From Nonomuraea glycinis (lineage in GTDB: Bacteria; Actinomycetota; Actinomycetes; Streptosporangiales; Streptosporangiaceae): a stretch of 64,000 nucleotides of DNA. The stretch's first letter is position 1, and each line of letters starts with the position of its first letter. Location of the stretch: positions 699,692 to 763,691 of the forward strand of contig NZ_BMNK01000001.1 in NCBI RefSeq assembly GCF_014646515.1. The letters are read 5' to 3'. Positions 28,604-37,506 of this stretch are shown piece by piece. The translations under genes and the position numbers were made by a program. Below the pieces are notes generated by a model. It did not search any database. It saw only the letters and a list, made by a program, of their open reading frames with translations, and was not told the DNA's origin.

Positions 28604-28628
28604 GGACCGGGCAGAGAGGCAGAAGAGC

Positions 28629-30218
28629 GTGAGAACGAAGAGGACAAGACGCGGCAGAGTGCTCGCCGCCCTGATGGCGGGCGTGCTCGCGATCAGCGCA
28701 TGCGCCGGAGAGAGCGGCGGCGCGGAGGACAAGGTGTACGTGTACGCGGTCAATGGCGACCCCATGACCACGGGTTTGAACGCTCAGTTAACGGGCGGTA
28801 CGTACCCCATCCTGTTCAGCGCGCAGCTGGAGGACACCCTGATCTTCCTCTCGGACGACTACAAGATGTCGCCCGGTCTGGCGAAGGAGTGGCAGGTGAG
28901 CCCGGACGGGCTGGACCTGACGTTGCACCTGCGTGAGGGCGTGAAGTGGCACGACGGCAAGCCGTTCACCGCCGAGGACGTGAAGTTCAACTTCGAGGAG
29001 ATCGTGCCGCTGCAGACCTTCGGCGCGCTGCTCGCCAAGCGGATCAAGTCGGTGGAGATCACCGGCGCGTCCACGGTCGTGGTGCACCTCGACAAGCCCT
29101 ACGGCCCGCTGCTGGAAACGGTCTCCCAGCAGTTCATGCTGCCCAAGCACATCTATGCGGGAACCGACTACATCACCAACGAGGCGAACAAGAAGCCGAT
29201 CGGCACCGGCCCGATGAAGTACGGCTCCTACACCCCGGGCCAGGAGGTCTCGCTCGTCAAGAATCCGGACTACTGGGGCGAGAAGTCCCAGGTGGACCGG
29301 GCCGTCTACACGGTCATGGCCGATCCCAACAGCCGGGCGGAGGCACTGGTCGCCGGTGAGATCGATGGCGCCGTGCTGGACCCGTCGCAGCAGGGGCGGA
29401 TCTCCACCGACGAGAACACCGAGCTGCTCACGCACGGGATGTTCCCGCAGATGGTGTCGATGATGTTCAACACGCAGAGCACGTACCTCAAGGACCAGGC
29501 CGTCCGCGCCGCCCTGTTCGCGGCGCTCGACCGTGACGCCTTCGCGAAGACGGCGATGTCCGGGATCGGGAAGACCGCGACCGGCTTCGTCCCGCCCTCC
29601 TTCGATTGGGCGGTCAGCCCCGAGGTCGACTTCGACAAGGACTTCCCGCGCGATCTCGACGCGATCAACAAGACCCTCGATGACGCCGGCTTCGAACGAG
29701 GGCCCGACGGCACGAGATTCACCCTGAACATCCTCTACATCTTCACGCTGACCGAGGTCGGCGCGACCGTCCAGATGGCGCAGTCGATGCTCAAGGAGCT
29801 CGGCATCGCCACCAAGATCACCAGCGCGGGCGGCGCGGTGTACAGCGAGAAGCTGTACAAGAAGAGCGAATTCGATCTCGCCTTCGTCCGGATGACCACC
29901 GGGCCCGACCCGAGCCTCGGCATCGCCAACTGGTACCAGTGCAACAAGAAGCGGAACCCGGGCTCCAACCCCACCCACATCTGCGATCCGGAGATCGACG
30001 CCGCCGCTGCCGCCGCCCTCGACACCAACGACAAGGCCAAGCGGGCCGAGGCGCTCAAGAAGATGCAGGCCCGGGCGGCGGAGCTGATGTACTACGCGCC
30101 GCTCGCCTGGTTCAACGGCGCCTTCCCGACGATCAGCACCACGCGCTGGCAGGGACAGGACGCACCGCGGGTGATGGCGGAGCGCCTGCCCTGGTCGAAG
30201 ATGACGCCGGCTCGGTAA
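28629..30218 (+). CDS. Family 5 extracellular solute-binding lipoprotein, copy 1
   Basis: 529 residues from GTG 28629. Signal with lipobox LAISAC (Cys about 25). SBP_bac_5 hallmarks: SPGLAKEWQVSPDGLDLTLHLREGVKWHDGKPFTAEDVKFNFEE (about 80-122, in two pieces) and KKPIGTGPMKYGSYTPGQEV. It captures the substrate for the preceding transporter; not necessarily a peptide. It is a close paralogue of the next gene, with a block of near-identical DNA. Confidence 0.93.
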   Translation: MRTKRTRRGRVLAALMAGVLAISACAGESGGAEDKVYVYAVNGDPMTTGLNAQLTGGTYPILFSAQLEDTLIFLSDDYKMSPGLAKEWQVSPDGLDLTLHLREGVKWHDGKPFTAEDVKFNFEEIVPLQTFGALLAKRIKSVEITGASTVVVHLDKPYGPLLETVSQQFMLPKHIYAGTDYITNEANKKPIGTGPMKYGSYTPGQEVSLVKNPDYWGEKSQVDRAVYTVMADPNSRAEALVAGEIDGAVLDPSQQGRISTDENTELLTHGMFPQMVSMMFNTQSTYLKDQAVRAALFAALDRDAFAKTAMSGIGKTATGFVPPSFDWAVSPEVDFDKDFPRDLDAINKTLDDAGFERGPDGTRFTLNILYIFTLTEVGATVQMAQSMLKELGIATKITSAGGAVYSEKLYKKSEFDLAFVRMTTGPDPSLGIANWYQCNKKRNPGSNPTHICDPEIDAAAAAALDTNDKAKRAEALKKMQARAAELMYYAPLAWFNGAFPTISTTRWQGQDAPRVMAERLPWSKMTPAR

Positions 30219-30239
30219 GACGGACAGGAGCTCGTGCAG

Positions 30240-31832
30240 ATGCTGAAGACGAAGAGGACCAGACGCGGCGGAGCGCTCGCGGCGGCCCTGATGGCGGGCG
30301 TGCTCACGATGAGCGCGTGCGCCGGACAGAGCGGCGCGGACGGCAGCGTGTACGTGCAGGCGGTCGGCGGCGACCCCATGACCCTGGGGCTGAACGCGCA
30401 GTTCGTCAGCGCCCCGATCTCGCTGCTGTTCAGCTCGCAGATCATGGATCCCCTGATCCGGATCTCCGACGACTACCAGATCTCGCCCGGCCTGGCGAAG
30501 GAGTGGCAGGTCAGCCCGGACGGGCTGGACCTGACGTTGCACCTGCGCGAGGGCGTGAAGTGGCACGACGGCAAGCCGTTCACCGCCGAGGACGTGAAGT
30601 TCAACTTCGAGGAGATCGTGCCGCTGCAGACCTTCGGCGCGCTGCTCGCCAAGCGGATCAAGTCGGTCGAGATCACCGGCGCGTCCACGGTCGTGGTGCA
30701 CCTCGACAAGCCCTACGGCCCGCTGCTGGAAACGGTCGCGCAGCAGTTCATGCTGCCCAAGCACGTCTACGCCGGGACCGACTACGTCACGAACGAGGCG
30801 AACAAGAAGCCGATCGGCACCGGCCCGATGAAGTTCGGCTCCTACACCCCGGGTCAGGAGGTCGTGCTCCTGAAGAACCCGGACTTCTGGGAGGGCGAGG
30901 TGCGGGTCGACCGCGCCGTCTTCACCGTCATGGCCGATCCCAACAGCCGGGCGGAGGCCCTGTTCGCCGGCGAGATCGACGAGGCCGTGCTGGATCCGTC
31001 GCAGCAGGGCCGGGTCTCCACCGACGAGAACGCCCAGCTGCTCACGCACGGGATGTTCCCCCAGGTGGTCATCATGATGCAGAACACGCGGAGCGAGCAC
31101 CTCAAGGACCCGGCCGTGCGGGCCGCGGTGTTCGCGGCACTCGATCGCGACGCCATCGCCAAGACGGCGCTGTCGGGGCTGGGGACTCCCACCGAGGGGT
31201 TCTTCCCGAAGTCGCTGGACTGGGCGATCAACCCGGACGTCGACTTCGGCAGGGACTTCCCGCGCGATCTCGACGCGATCAACAAGACCCTCGACGCGGC
31301 CGGCTTCGAACGAGGGTCCGACGGCACGAGGTTCACCTTGAAGGTGCGCTACATCACCCCGCTGAGCGAGGTCGCCAAGACGGCCGAGATGGCGAAGTCC
31401 ATGCTGGCGGAGGTCGGCATCGGCACCGAACTCGTCGGCACCTCGGGCGCGGTCTACAACGAGAAGATGTACACCGAGGGCGACTTCGACCTCTCCTTCT
31501 TGCGGACCAACCTCGGGGCCGATCCGAGCATCGGCATCACTCGCTGGTACGAGTGCAACGAGAAGAAGACGGCCGCGGCGAACCCGTCCGGCGTCTGCGA
31601 TCCGGAGATCGACGCCGCCGCTGCCGCCGCGCTCAACACCAACGACAAGGCCAAGCGGGCCGAGGCGTTCAAGAAGATGCAGGCCAAGGCGGCGAAGCTG
31701 ATGTTCCACGCGCCGCTCGCGTGGTTCAACGGCTCCTTCTCGACGATCAGCACCGCGCGCTGGCAGGGGCATGACAAGCCGCAATCGCCGCCGGAGCGTA
31801 AGGCCTGGCTGACGATGTCGCCGAAGAAGTGA
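30240..31832 (+). CDS. Family 5 extracellular solute-binding lipoprotein, copy 2
   Basis: 530 residues; ATG 30240 lies nine bases after GGAG, with GTG 30234 an alternative. Lipobox LTMSAC. Same architecture as copy 1 and most of its sequence, but the segments before residue 85 and after about 180 diverge (e.g. LSFLRTNLGADPSIGITRWYECN). Two receptors for one transporter would widen the range of ligands (inference). Confidence 0.93.
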   Translation: MLKTKRTRRGGALAAALMAGVLTMSACAGQSGADGSVYVQAVGGDPMTLGLNAQFVSAPISLLFSSQIMDPLIRISDDYQISPGLAKEWQVSPDGLDLTLHLREGVKWHDGKPFTAEDVKFNFEEIVPLQTFGALLAKRIKSVEITGASTVVVHLDKPYGPLLETVAQQFMLPKHVYAGTDYVTNEANKKPIGTGPMKFGSYTPGQEVVLLKNPDFWEGEVRVDRAVFTVMADPNSRAEALFAGEIDEAVLDPSQQGRVSTDENAQLLTHGMFPQVVIMMQNTRSEHLKDPAVRAAVFAALDRDAIAKTALSGLGTPTEGFFPKSLDWAINPDVDFGRDFPRDLDAINKTLDAAGFERGSDGTRFTLKVRYITPLSEVAKTAEMAKSMLAEVGIGTELVGTSGAVYNEKMYTEGDFDLSFLRTNLGADPSIGITRWYECNEKKTAAANPSGVCDPEIDAAAAAALNTNDKAKRAEAFKKMQAKAAKLMFHAPLAWFNGSFSTISTARWQGHDKPQSPPERKAWLTMSPKK

Positions 31833-31901
31833 CGCTCCCGCGATTCAGGTCACGGCGTCATCCGGTCCGCAGTTCCAGCCATCCGAGTGAAACGGAGCAA
31901 C

Positions 31902-32825
31902 ATGGTCTCGCCGCTTTTCGATACGCACGCGCATCTGATCTCTGACGATTGGGATACGTACCGGCCCAAGGCCCTGAGGCCCGATCTGCCGACACCGAAG
32001 CGCACCGACTTCACCGTGACGGCCGAAGCGCTGATCGCGATGATGGACGAACACGGCGTCAACGAAGCGTGTCTCGTGCAACGCGGTCATCTCTACGGTC
32101 ATGACAACAGTTATATTCTCGAATCGGCTCGGAAGTTTCCTGGCCGACTGCATCCGGTGGTGATACTCGACCCCCAGGACCCGGCCACTCCCGAGCGTTA
32201 TCGGGAAATGGTCAAGAACGACCACGTCCGCGGATTCCGCATGGCGCATACCCGGCCGTGGATCCTGGACACCGCATGGCTGAGCTCGCCGCAGGCGATG
32301 GAGGTGTGGCGGACGTGCGCTGAGCTCGGGACGCCGATGACCCTGATCCTGTTCATGAAGCAGCTCCCGTACCTGCTGCCGCTCATCAAGATCATCGCGC
32401 GTCAGTTCCCCGACCTGCCGATCCTGCTCGACCATGGCGGCATGCCGTTCGGGATGACGCAGTACGAGGTCCGGCTCGCCCAGGAAGCGGGCGAGGAGGT
32501 GCATCTGCCCGGCCCGCCGCATTTCGGGATCGACCAGACGATCGACATCTTCGACGACGTGCCGAACGTACATTTCAAGATCACCGAGATCAACATGGAG
32601 CGGCTGGTCGCGGAGGACGTGCGGCCGGCGCACATCGTGCGGCGGATGGTCGACAGCTTCGGCCCCGACCGCCTCGTGTGGGGCTCCGACGTGGGCCAGA
32701 GCATGCTCTGGAACTACACCGAGAAAGCGGCCATGGCCCGTGGGGCGGCCGATTTCCTGACGGCGGAAGAAGCGCGCAAGTTCCTCCATGACAACGCCGC
32801 CCGCGTCTATTCGAAGAACGCCTGA
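31902..32825 (+). CDS. Amidohydrolase family protein (TIM-barrel, ACMSD-like)
   Basis: 307 residues from ATG 31902 with GGAG upstream (31894-31897). Metal-binding FDTHAH at residues 6-11, further His in LLDHGG (about 178) and Asp in VWGSDVGQS (about 265). These are hydrolases or decarboxylases of aromatic and other carboxylates. It follows the binding proteins by about 70 bp, so it probably processes the imported compound. Confidence 0.86.
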   Translation: MVSPLFDTHAHLISDDWDTYRPKALRPDLPTPKRTDFTVTAEALIAMMDEHGVNEACLVQRGHLYGHDNSYILESARKFPGRLHPVVILDPQDPATPERYREMVKNDHVRGFRMAHTRPWILDTAWLSSPQAMEVWRTCAELGTPMTLILFMKQLPYLLPLIKIIARQFPDLPILLDHGGMPFGMTQYEVRLAQEAGEEVHLPGPPHFGIDQTIDIFDDVPNVHFKITEINMERLVAEDVRPAHIVRRMVDSFGPDRLVWGSDVGQSMLWNYTEKAAMARGAADFLTAEEARKFLHDNAARVYSKNA

Positions 32826-32836
32826 GAGGAGGGAAG

Positions 32837-33991
32837 ATGATGAGGAGATTCAGCCCGCCGCGCGCGGCCAAGGACGTGGATCACGCGGTCGTCTATCGCC
32901 GCGACGGGGAGTTCTGCGCATGGCCCTATACGATGGGCTTCTGGGAGACGGCATCGGGCGAGTTCGTCGCCAATTTCATGTCACTGGACGCCGACTACAG
33001 CGACCCCGCCAAGATCAGCCATGATCAGCTCGGCGAGCGTGGCGGTCGCGGGAGCCGGTTGGTGACGATGCGGTCGGCCGATCGCGGACGCACGTGGGGG
33101 GATCCCGCGTTCGATGTCTACGCGCGTCCGACCCCGGCGGCGGAAGGCAGCCCTCGGGATCTTTCCCAGTGGGGGCCCTTCGACTTCCTGGATCGCGACG
33201 TCCTGGTGGGCAACAGCAGCATCGATTTCGGCAAGCCGGAGAGCCGTTCCTTCGTTCGCGTCTCGACGGACGCGGGACACAGTTGGACGCCGCCCGTCGA
33301 GCTGCCGCTGGACGGCCTGCACTCGCTGTCGGCGATCAACTCGGCGCTGGTGAGACCCGACGGCCGCTGTCTGCTGTTCCTGACCCTGATCAGCGAGGAC
33401 GGGTGGAACCGCCGGCCGGTGGTGTACGCCGGCACCGACGACGGCACGGAGTTCCATTTCCTGTCCTTCATCACGCCCAAGCAGGATCCCTTCGCCTCGG
33501 CGGAAGGGGACTGGAAGAGCACTTATCGCTTCGGCGGTCACCGCTGGTTCTATCCCCGCGCGGTGATGCTGCCGAGCGGCCGCATTTTGTGCACGCTGCG
33601 CTCCCAGCGCGACCCCACCGGCGTCATGTGGACGGAGCTGTTCGCCAGCGACGACGGCGGCCTGACGTGGCAGTTCCTGTCGCGGGTCAACGACTACGGA
33701 GCGCCGGGCAGCCTGGTCGCCATGGCGGACGGACGGCTGGTCGTCGTCTACGGATACCGCCTCAAGCCCTACGGCATCCGCGCCGTGGTGAGCGAGGACG
33801 AAGGCAGGAGCTGGGGTCCTGAGATCATCGTCCGCGATGACGGCGGCAGCTGGGACCTGGGCTATCCGAACGCCTTCGAGGTCGAGCCGGGCCGGATCGG
33901 CGCGATCTATTACTTCAACAGCCGCGACGATGCCGTACAGGCCAATGGCGGTGTCCGTCATATCGCCCGCAGCAGCTTTGTCGCTGAGTGA
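32837..33991 (+). CDS. BNR-repeat sialidase-like protein
   Basis: 384 residues; ATG 32837 or 32840 after GGAGGG. Beta-propeller with four Asp-box motifs: SADRGRTWG, STDAGHSWT, SDDGGLTWQ, SEDEGRSWG. No signal peptide and no complete sialidase Arg triad that I can identify, so a cytoplasmic glycoside-acting enzyme or non-catalytic propeller. The stop overlaps a GTG that could start the next gene. Confidence 0.8.
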   Translation: MMRRFSPPRAAKDVDHAVVYRRDGEFCAWPYTMGFWETASGEFVANFMSLDADYSDPAKISHDQLGERGGRGSRLVTMRSADRGRTWGDPAFDVYARPTPAAEGSPRDLSQWGPFDFLDRDVLVGNSSIDFGKPESRSFVRVSTDAGHSWTPPVELPLDGLHSLSAINSALVRPDGRCLLFLTLISEDGWNRRPVVYAGTDDGTEFHFLSFITPKQDPFASAEGDWKSTYRFGGHRWFYPRAVMLPSGRILCTLRSQRDPTGVMWTELFASDDGGLTWQFLSRVNDYGAPGSLVAMADGRLVVVYGYRLKPYGIRAVVSEDEGRSWGPEIIVRDDGGSWDLGYPNAFEVEPGRIGAIYYFNSRDDAVQANGGVRHIARSSFVAE

Positions 33992-34017
33992 GTGAGAGGG
34001 AGGAGGAGCGAGCAGGG

Positions 34018-36054
34018 ATGAGCACGCAGGAGCGGCGGGCGATCGATGAGCTCGCGCGCGATGTCGCGCGGGTCGAGTCGCTGCGCGCCGTCAAGAACGT
34101 GCAGCGCGGCTACGCGCAGCACGGTCAGTTCGGGCAGTGGCATGCGATGGCCGCGCTCTTCGCCGATGACGGCACCCTGCGGTGGGGCGAGGAGACCGTG
34201 ACCGGCCGCGAGGCGATCAGGGCATGGCTGGAAGCCCGTGCGGGAGACATGAACGGCCGCGCACCGGGCTCGCTGCACACCGAGATCATCGACGAGCCGC
34301 TGGCGAACCTCTCGGTCGACGCGCGCACGGCCCAGGCCCGGTGGATGACCATGCGCTTCCTCGGCGACGGCAGAGGAACGGCGCGCATCGAAGGGGGGAT
34401 CTACGAGAACGACTATGTCGTGCAGGACGGGCGCTGGCTCATCGCGAGCATGCGTTACCACCCCCAGTTCGAAGGCGACTATCACGACGGCTGGGCCAAC
34501 GTCGGCGGCCAGGATCTGCCGATCGTGCCGAAGCACTTCACCAGCGATGAGACGGGGGTGCCGATCCCGGCGCCGGTCGGCGCCGCCCCGCGCAGCGGCG
34601 CGACCCTCGAAGAACTGGCCGGCAGGATCCGCAGGCTGAACGACGAGGACGCGATTCGCAACCTCCAGAACGCCTACGGATACTACGTCGATCGCCGGAT
34701 GTGGAGCGATGTCGTCGATCTCTTCGCCGAGGACGGGATCGTCACGGTCGCCGGTGTGGGCGATCACCCGGGACGCGCCGGCGTTCGCCGGGCCATGGAA
34801 CGGATGGGCCCGGAGGGCCTCGCCCACGGCCTGCTCAACGAGCGGCTGATCTTCGATCTCGTCGTCGAGGTACTGCCCGGGGGCCGGGAGGCGTTGAGCC
34901 GGGGGATCGAGCTGGGGCTTGTGGGCGATGCGGCGAAGCGCGTGGGCTTCTGGGAGTTCTCCGTGTTCCGCAACCGCTTCGTCAAGGAGGGTGGCCTGTG
35001 GAAACTCAAGGAGGTATCGCTGACGCCGCTGCTTCGCGCCGACTACGCCGAGGGGTGGGGCAACGGCGGCATCGCGCCGCCGAGCGGCCACGGCCCGGAA
35101 CAGCCGTCCACCCCGGACGGCGACATTCCAGCGTTTCTCGACGCGGCGTCCGGTGCGCTGTCCGGCGAAACGCCCCCGAGCCGGCCGGACGAAGCCCCGC
35201 TCGATCTGGCCGACCTCGCGCGCCGGCCGGACGAAGCCCCGCTCGATCCGGCCGACCTCGCGCGCCGGCTCGCCCGCTCCCAGGCGTACGACGGGGTCGA
35301 GAACGTCTCGTCCGCCTACGGCTACTACCTCGACGATTTCCAATGGTCCGACATGGCGGCGATCTTCGCGGTCGACGGCCACAAGCAGTCGCCGTTCGCG
35401 GGCTACTTCGTCGGTCGCGACCGGATCATCGGCGCGGCCGGCGCGAGCTGGGGCCCGTCTCCCGCACGCCGTGCCGCGATCTCGTTCCACTGGCGCACCC
35501 AGCCCGTGATCCACGTGTCGCAGGACGGCCGGTCGGCGAACCTGCGCACCCGGCTGTTCCAGCCCCGGACGTCGAAGGAACCGGACAGCTCGTCGACCGC
35601 CTTCTACATGGGCGGCCTGCACTCCGGGATGTATCCGAACGATCAGGCCGTGCTGGAGGACGGCATCTGGCGGCTGTGGAGCCTGACCATCGACGAACAC
35701 TACTTCGCCTCGCCCGACTGGAAGGGCGGCTGGGCGTCCGCGGTGGCCCGACCGGAAGGCGCGCCACCGCCACCGCCGAGCCGCCTGCTGAGCACGTACC
35801 CGCCGGACATCCCGCTCACTGACCTGGGCTGGCGTCAGGAGGGGTTCCGCGGGGGGACGGGCACGTTCGTCGAGTGGCCCGCCATTCTGCCGATGTGGTT
35901 CCACTACCGCAATCCGGTGAGCGGTCGCACGCCGGAGCGTTTCTGGCCCGACTGCGTGCCGTGCGAGAAGATGCCCGAGACCCGCATGACCGCGCACGGC
36001 TACCAGAAGCCGCCGAACGGCCCTGAGATCGACGGGGTGGAACTCACCTCCTGA
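34018..36054 (+). CDS. Protein with three tandem SnoaL/NTF2-like domains
   Basis: 678 residues from ATG 34018 with GGAGGAG upstream. Three SnoaL-like cone domains at about 12-170, 205-355 and 420-590, each beginning with a helix and the pattern (N)xxxAYGxYxDxxxWxDxxxLFxxDG: VQRGYAQHGQFGQWHAMAALF, LQNAYGYYVDRRMWSDVVDL, VSSAYGYYLDDFQWSDMAAI. Single-domain relatives act as small hydrolases, isomerases or dehydratases on bulky substrates. A 14-residue tandem duplication sits in the second linker. Last gene of the import operon. Confidence 0.82.
   Translation: MSTQERRAIDELARDVARVESLRAVKNVQRGYAQHGQFGQWHAMAALFADDGTLRWGEETVTGREAIRAWLEARAGDMNGRAPGSLHTEIIDEPLANLSVDARTAQARWMTMRFLGDGRGTARIEGGIYENDYVVQDGRWLIASMRYHPQFEGDYHDGWANVGGQDLPIVPKHFTSDETGVPIPAPVGAAPRSGATLEELAGRIRRLNDEDAIRNLQNAYGYYVDRRMWSDVVDLFAEDGIVTVAGVGDHPGRAGVRRAMERMGPEGLAHGLLNERLIFDLVVEVLPGGREALSRGIELGLVGDAAKRVGFWEFSVFRNRFVKEGGLWKLKEVSLTPLLRADYAEGWGNGGIAPPSGHGPEQPSTPDGDIPAFLDAASGALSGETPPSRPDEAPLDLADLARRPDEAPLDPADLARRLARSQAYDGVENVSSAYGYYLDDFQWSDMAAIFAVDGHKQSPFAGYFVGRDRIIGAAGASWGPSPARRAAISFHWRTQPVIHVSQDGRSANLRTRLFQPRTSKEPDSSSTAFYMGGLHSGMYPNDQAVLEDGIWRLWSLTIDEHYFASPDWKGGWASAVARPEGAPPPPPSRLLSTYPPDIPLTDLGWRQEGFRGGTGTFVEWPAILPMWFHYRNPVSGRTPERFWPDCVPCEKMPETRMTAHGYQKPPNGPEIDGVELTS
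35181..35264. repeat. In-frame 42-bp duplication
   Basis: 35181-35222 and 35223-35264 are near-identical, encoding RPDEAPLDLADLAR and RPDEAPLDPADLAR in the linker between SnoaL domains 2 and 3. Confidence 0.9.
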
Positions 36055-36078
36055 CCGAGCCGCGCCGGTGGACGGGGT

Positions 36079-36116
36079 GGGCCGCTGCCTGGACCACGCG
36101 ACCCCGGCAGCGGCCC
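36079..36116. terminator. Bidirectional hairpin between convergent operons
   Basis: GGGCCGCTGCC (36079-36089) pairs perfectly with GGCAGCGGCCC (36106-36116), 16-nt loop, between the triple-SnoaL gene and the convergent hydrolase gene. Confidence 0.7.
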
Positions 36117-36123
36117 GTACGGC

Positions 36124-37506
36124 TCAGCCCGGGTAGGGCCGGTTGAACCGGGGCGGGGTGAACGAGACATACCGAGGGACGGGGCCGGCCCCCAGCGCCG
36201 TCGTCCGGGCGTTCATCGCCGAGGCGGACGTCGCGGGCCAGTGACCGCTCCGCAGCCGGTCGAGCATCGTCGCCAGCGCCGCCTGCTGCTCCGCCGGTGA
36301 GAAGTCGCAGTGGCCGACGGTCTCGGTGTACGTCTGGCGCAGCAGGAGGTTCGCTCCCGCCCGGCGCACCTTCTCCCCGTACGACTGCTGCTGGGCGACG
36401 GTGGAGATCTGGTCACCGGTGCCGGACAAGGTCAGCACGGGGATCCGCAGGTCGCCGTCCAGGACGATGCCGCGAGAGAACCGCTTGACGGCGTCCGGGT
36501 TCGCCGCGATGCGCGGCGCGGCGGCCAGGTCCTTCAAGTCGGCCGCGAGTGCCAGGCCCGCCGCCTTGTACAGCTCCCCGACGGCACGCCGGAGGGCGGG
36601 ATCGGCCAGGCGCAGCTGCTTCGCGTAGTCCACGCCGGTGTTCCAGGACGGGTTTCCGCCGACCACCGCCATGATCTGGCGCCGGCTGCCCATGGCCTGC
36701 CCGACGTAGGGCAGGGGCCCACCGGCGAGCGCGAGGTAGGCGCCCTGCTCCAGCGCGTCGGCGTCCCCGCTGTCCGGAGGCGGCGGCGTGGACCCGTCGG
36801 AGTTCCGGCCCCAGGCCGGCAGTTGACCGATCGCGGCGGCCAGGGCGATCCGGGCCCGGCCCTCGGGAGTCCGCTGCGCCGCGGCGAGAGCGTCGATCCA
36901 CGCCTTCCGGGCCGACTCGACGTCTTCAGGGATGTCGATGACCGGAAGCCCCGGTGCGATCAGGCGCTCGAGCACGAAGAGCGTGTCGAGCTTCTGATTC
37001 CACTGGGCGACGGACCCGCCCAGTCCGCCGCACATCGGGACGGCCGCGTCGAAGGCGTGCGGATGGACCTGGGCGACGCCGGCGGCGACGAAACCCCCCA
37101 TCGAGGTCCCGGAGGCGATCGCCTTGCGGGCCCGGCCGTAGGCCTGCTCGAAGCGGGCCAGGGCTTCGGCCTGGTTGTCGATGGCGGATCGGATGTCCCA
37201 GCCGGTGATCGCCCGGCTCGTGCCGCCACGGGCCACGCCGTCGGCCAGCAACCGCGCGGTCAGGGGCTCGGTCCGGCCCGGACCGGCGAAGTCGAGGGCG
37301 ACCACCACGGTGCCGTTCCAGTGCGCCGGGACGACGAACTCGTAGGGCGTGCCGTCCCGGAGGGTGCCGCTGACACAGCTGGGGCGGGCGGGAGAGTCCG
37401 GCAGGCACGGCGTGCCACCGGGGGGCCTGGCGGGGTCGGCGGCGGCGGTCGTCGCTACGACGGCCATCACGATGGCCAGGCATGCGGTCACTCCGTGGCG
37501 GGTCAC
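36124..37506 (-). CDS. Secreted alpha/beta hydrolase
   Basis: 460 residues from GTG 37506 in GTGA overlap with the P450 stop. Signal peptide to about residue 23 (ATTAAADP). Nucleophile Ser in ASGTSMGGFVAAG (about 135), Asp in SGTGDQIS and His in VGHCDFSPAEQQ complete a triad. Related to secreted peptidase/esterase-type hydrolases; substrate unknown. Last gene of the phosphonate-type transporter operon. Confidence 0.83.
   Translation of the reverse strand: MTRHGVTACLAIVMAVVATTAAADPARPPGGTPCLPDSPARPSCVSGTLRDGTPYEFVVPAHWNGTVVVALDFAGPGRTEPLTARLLADGVARGGTSRAITGWDIRSAIDNQAEALARFEQAYGRARKAIASGTSMGGFVAAGVAQVHPHAFDAAVPMCGGLGGSVAQWNQKLDTLFVLERLIAPGLPVIDIPEDVESARKAWIDALAAAQRTPEGRARIALAAAIGQLPAWGRNSDGSTPPPPDSGDADALEQGAYLALAGGPLPYVGQAMGSRRQIMAVVGGNPSWNTGVDYAKQLRLADPALRRAVGELYKAAGLALAADLKDLAAAPRIAANPDAVKRFSRGIVLDGDLRIPVLTLSGTGDQISTVAQQQSYGEKVRRAGANLLLRQTYTETVGHCDFSPAEQQAALATMLDRLRSGHWPATSASAMNARTTALGAGPVPRYVSFTPPRFNRPYPG

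Noticed and set aside
28788..31784. 998-codon open frame on the minus strand across both binding-protein genes
   Set aside because: It mirrors two well-matched SBP genes; high GC at third positions keeps the opposite strand open, and the translation (Arg/Asp/Val-rich) resembles no family.
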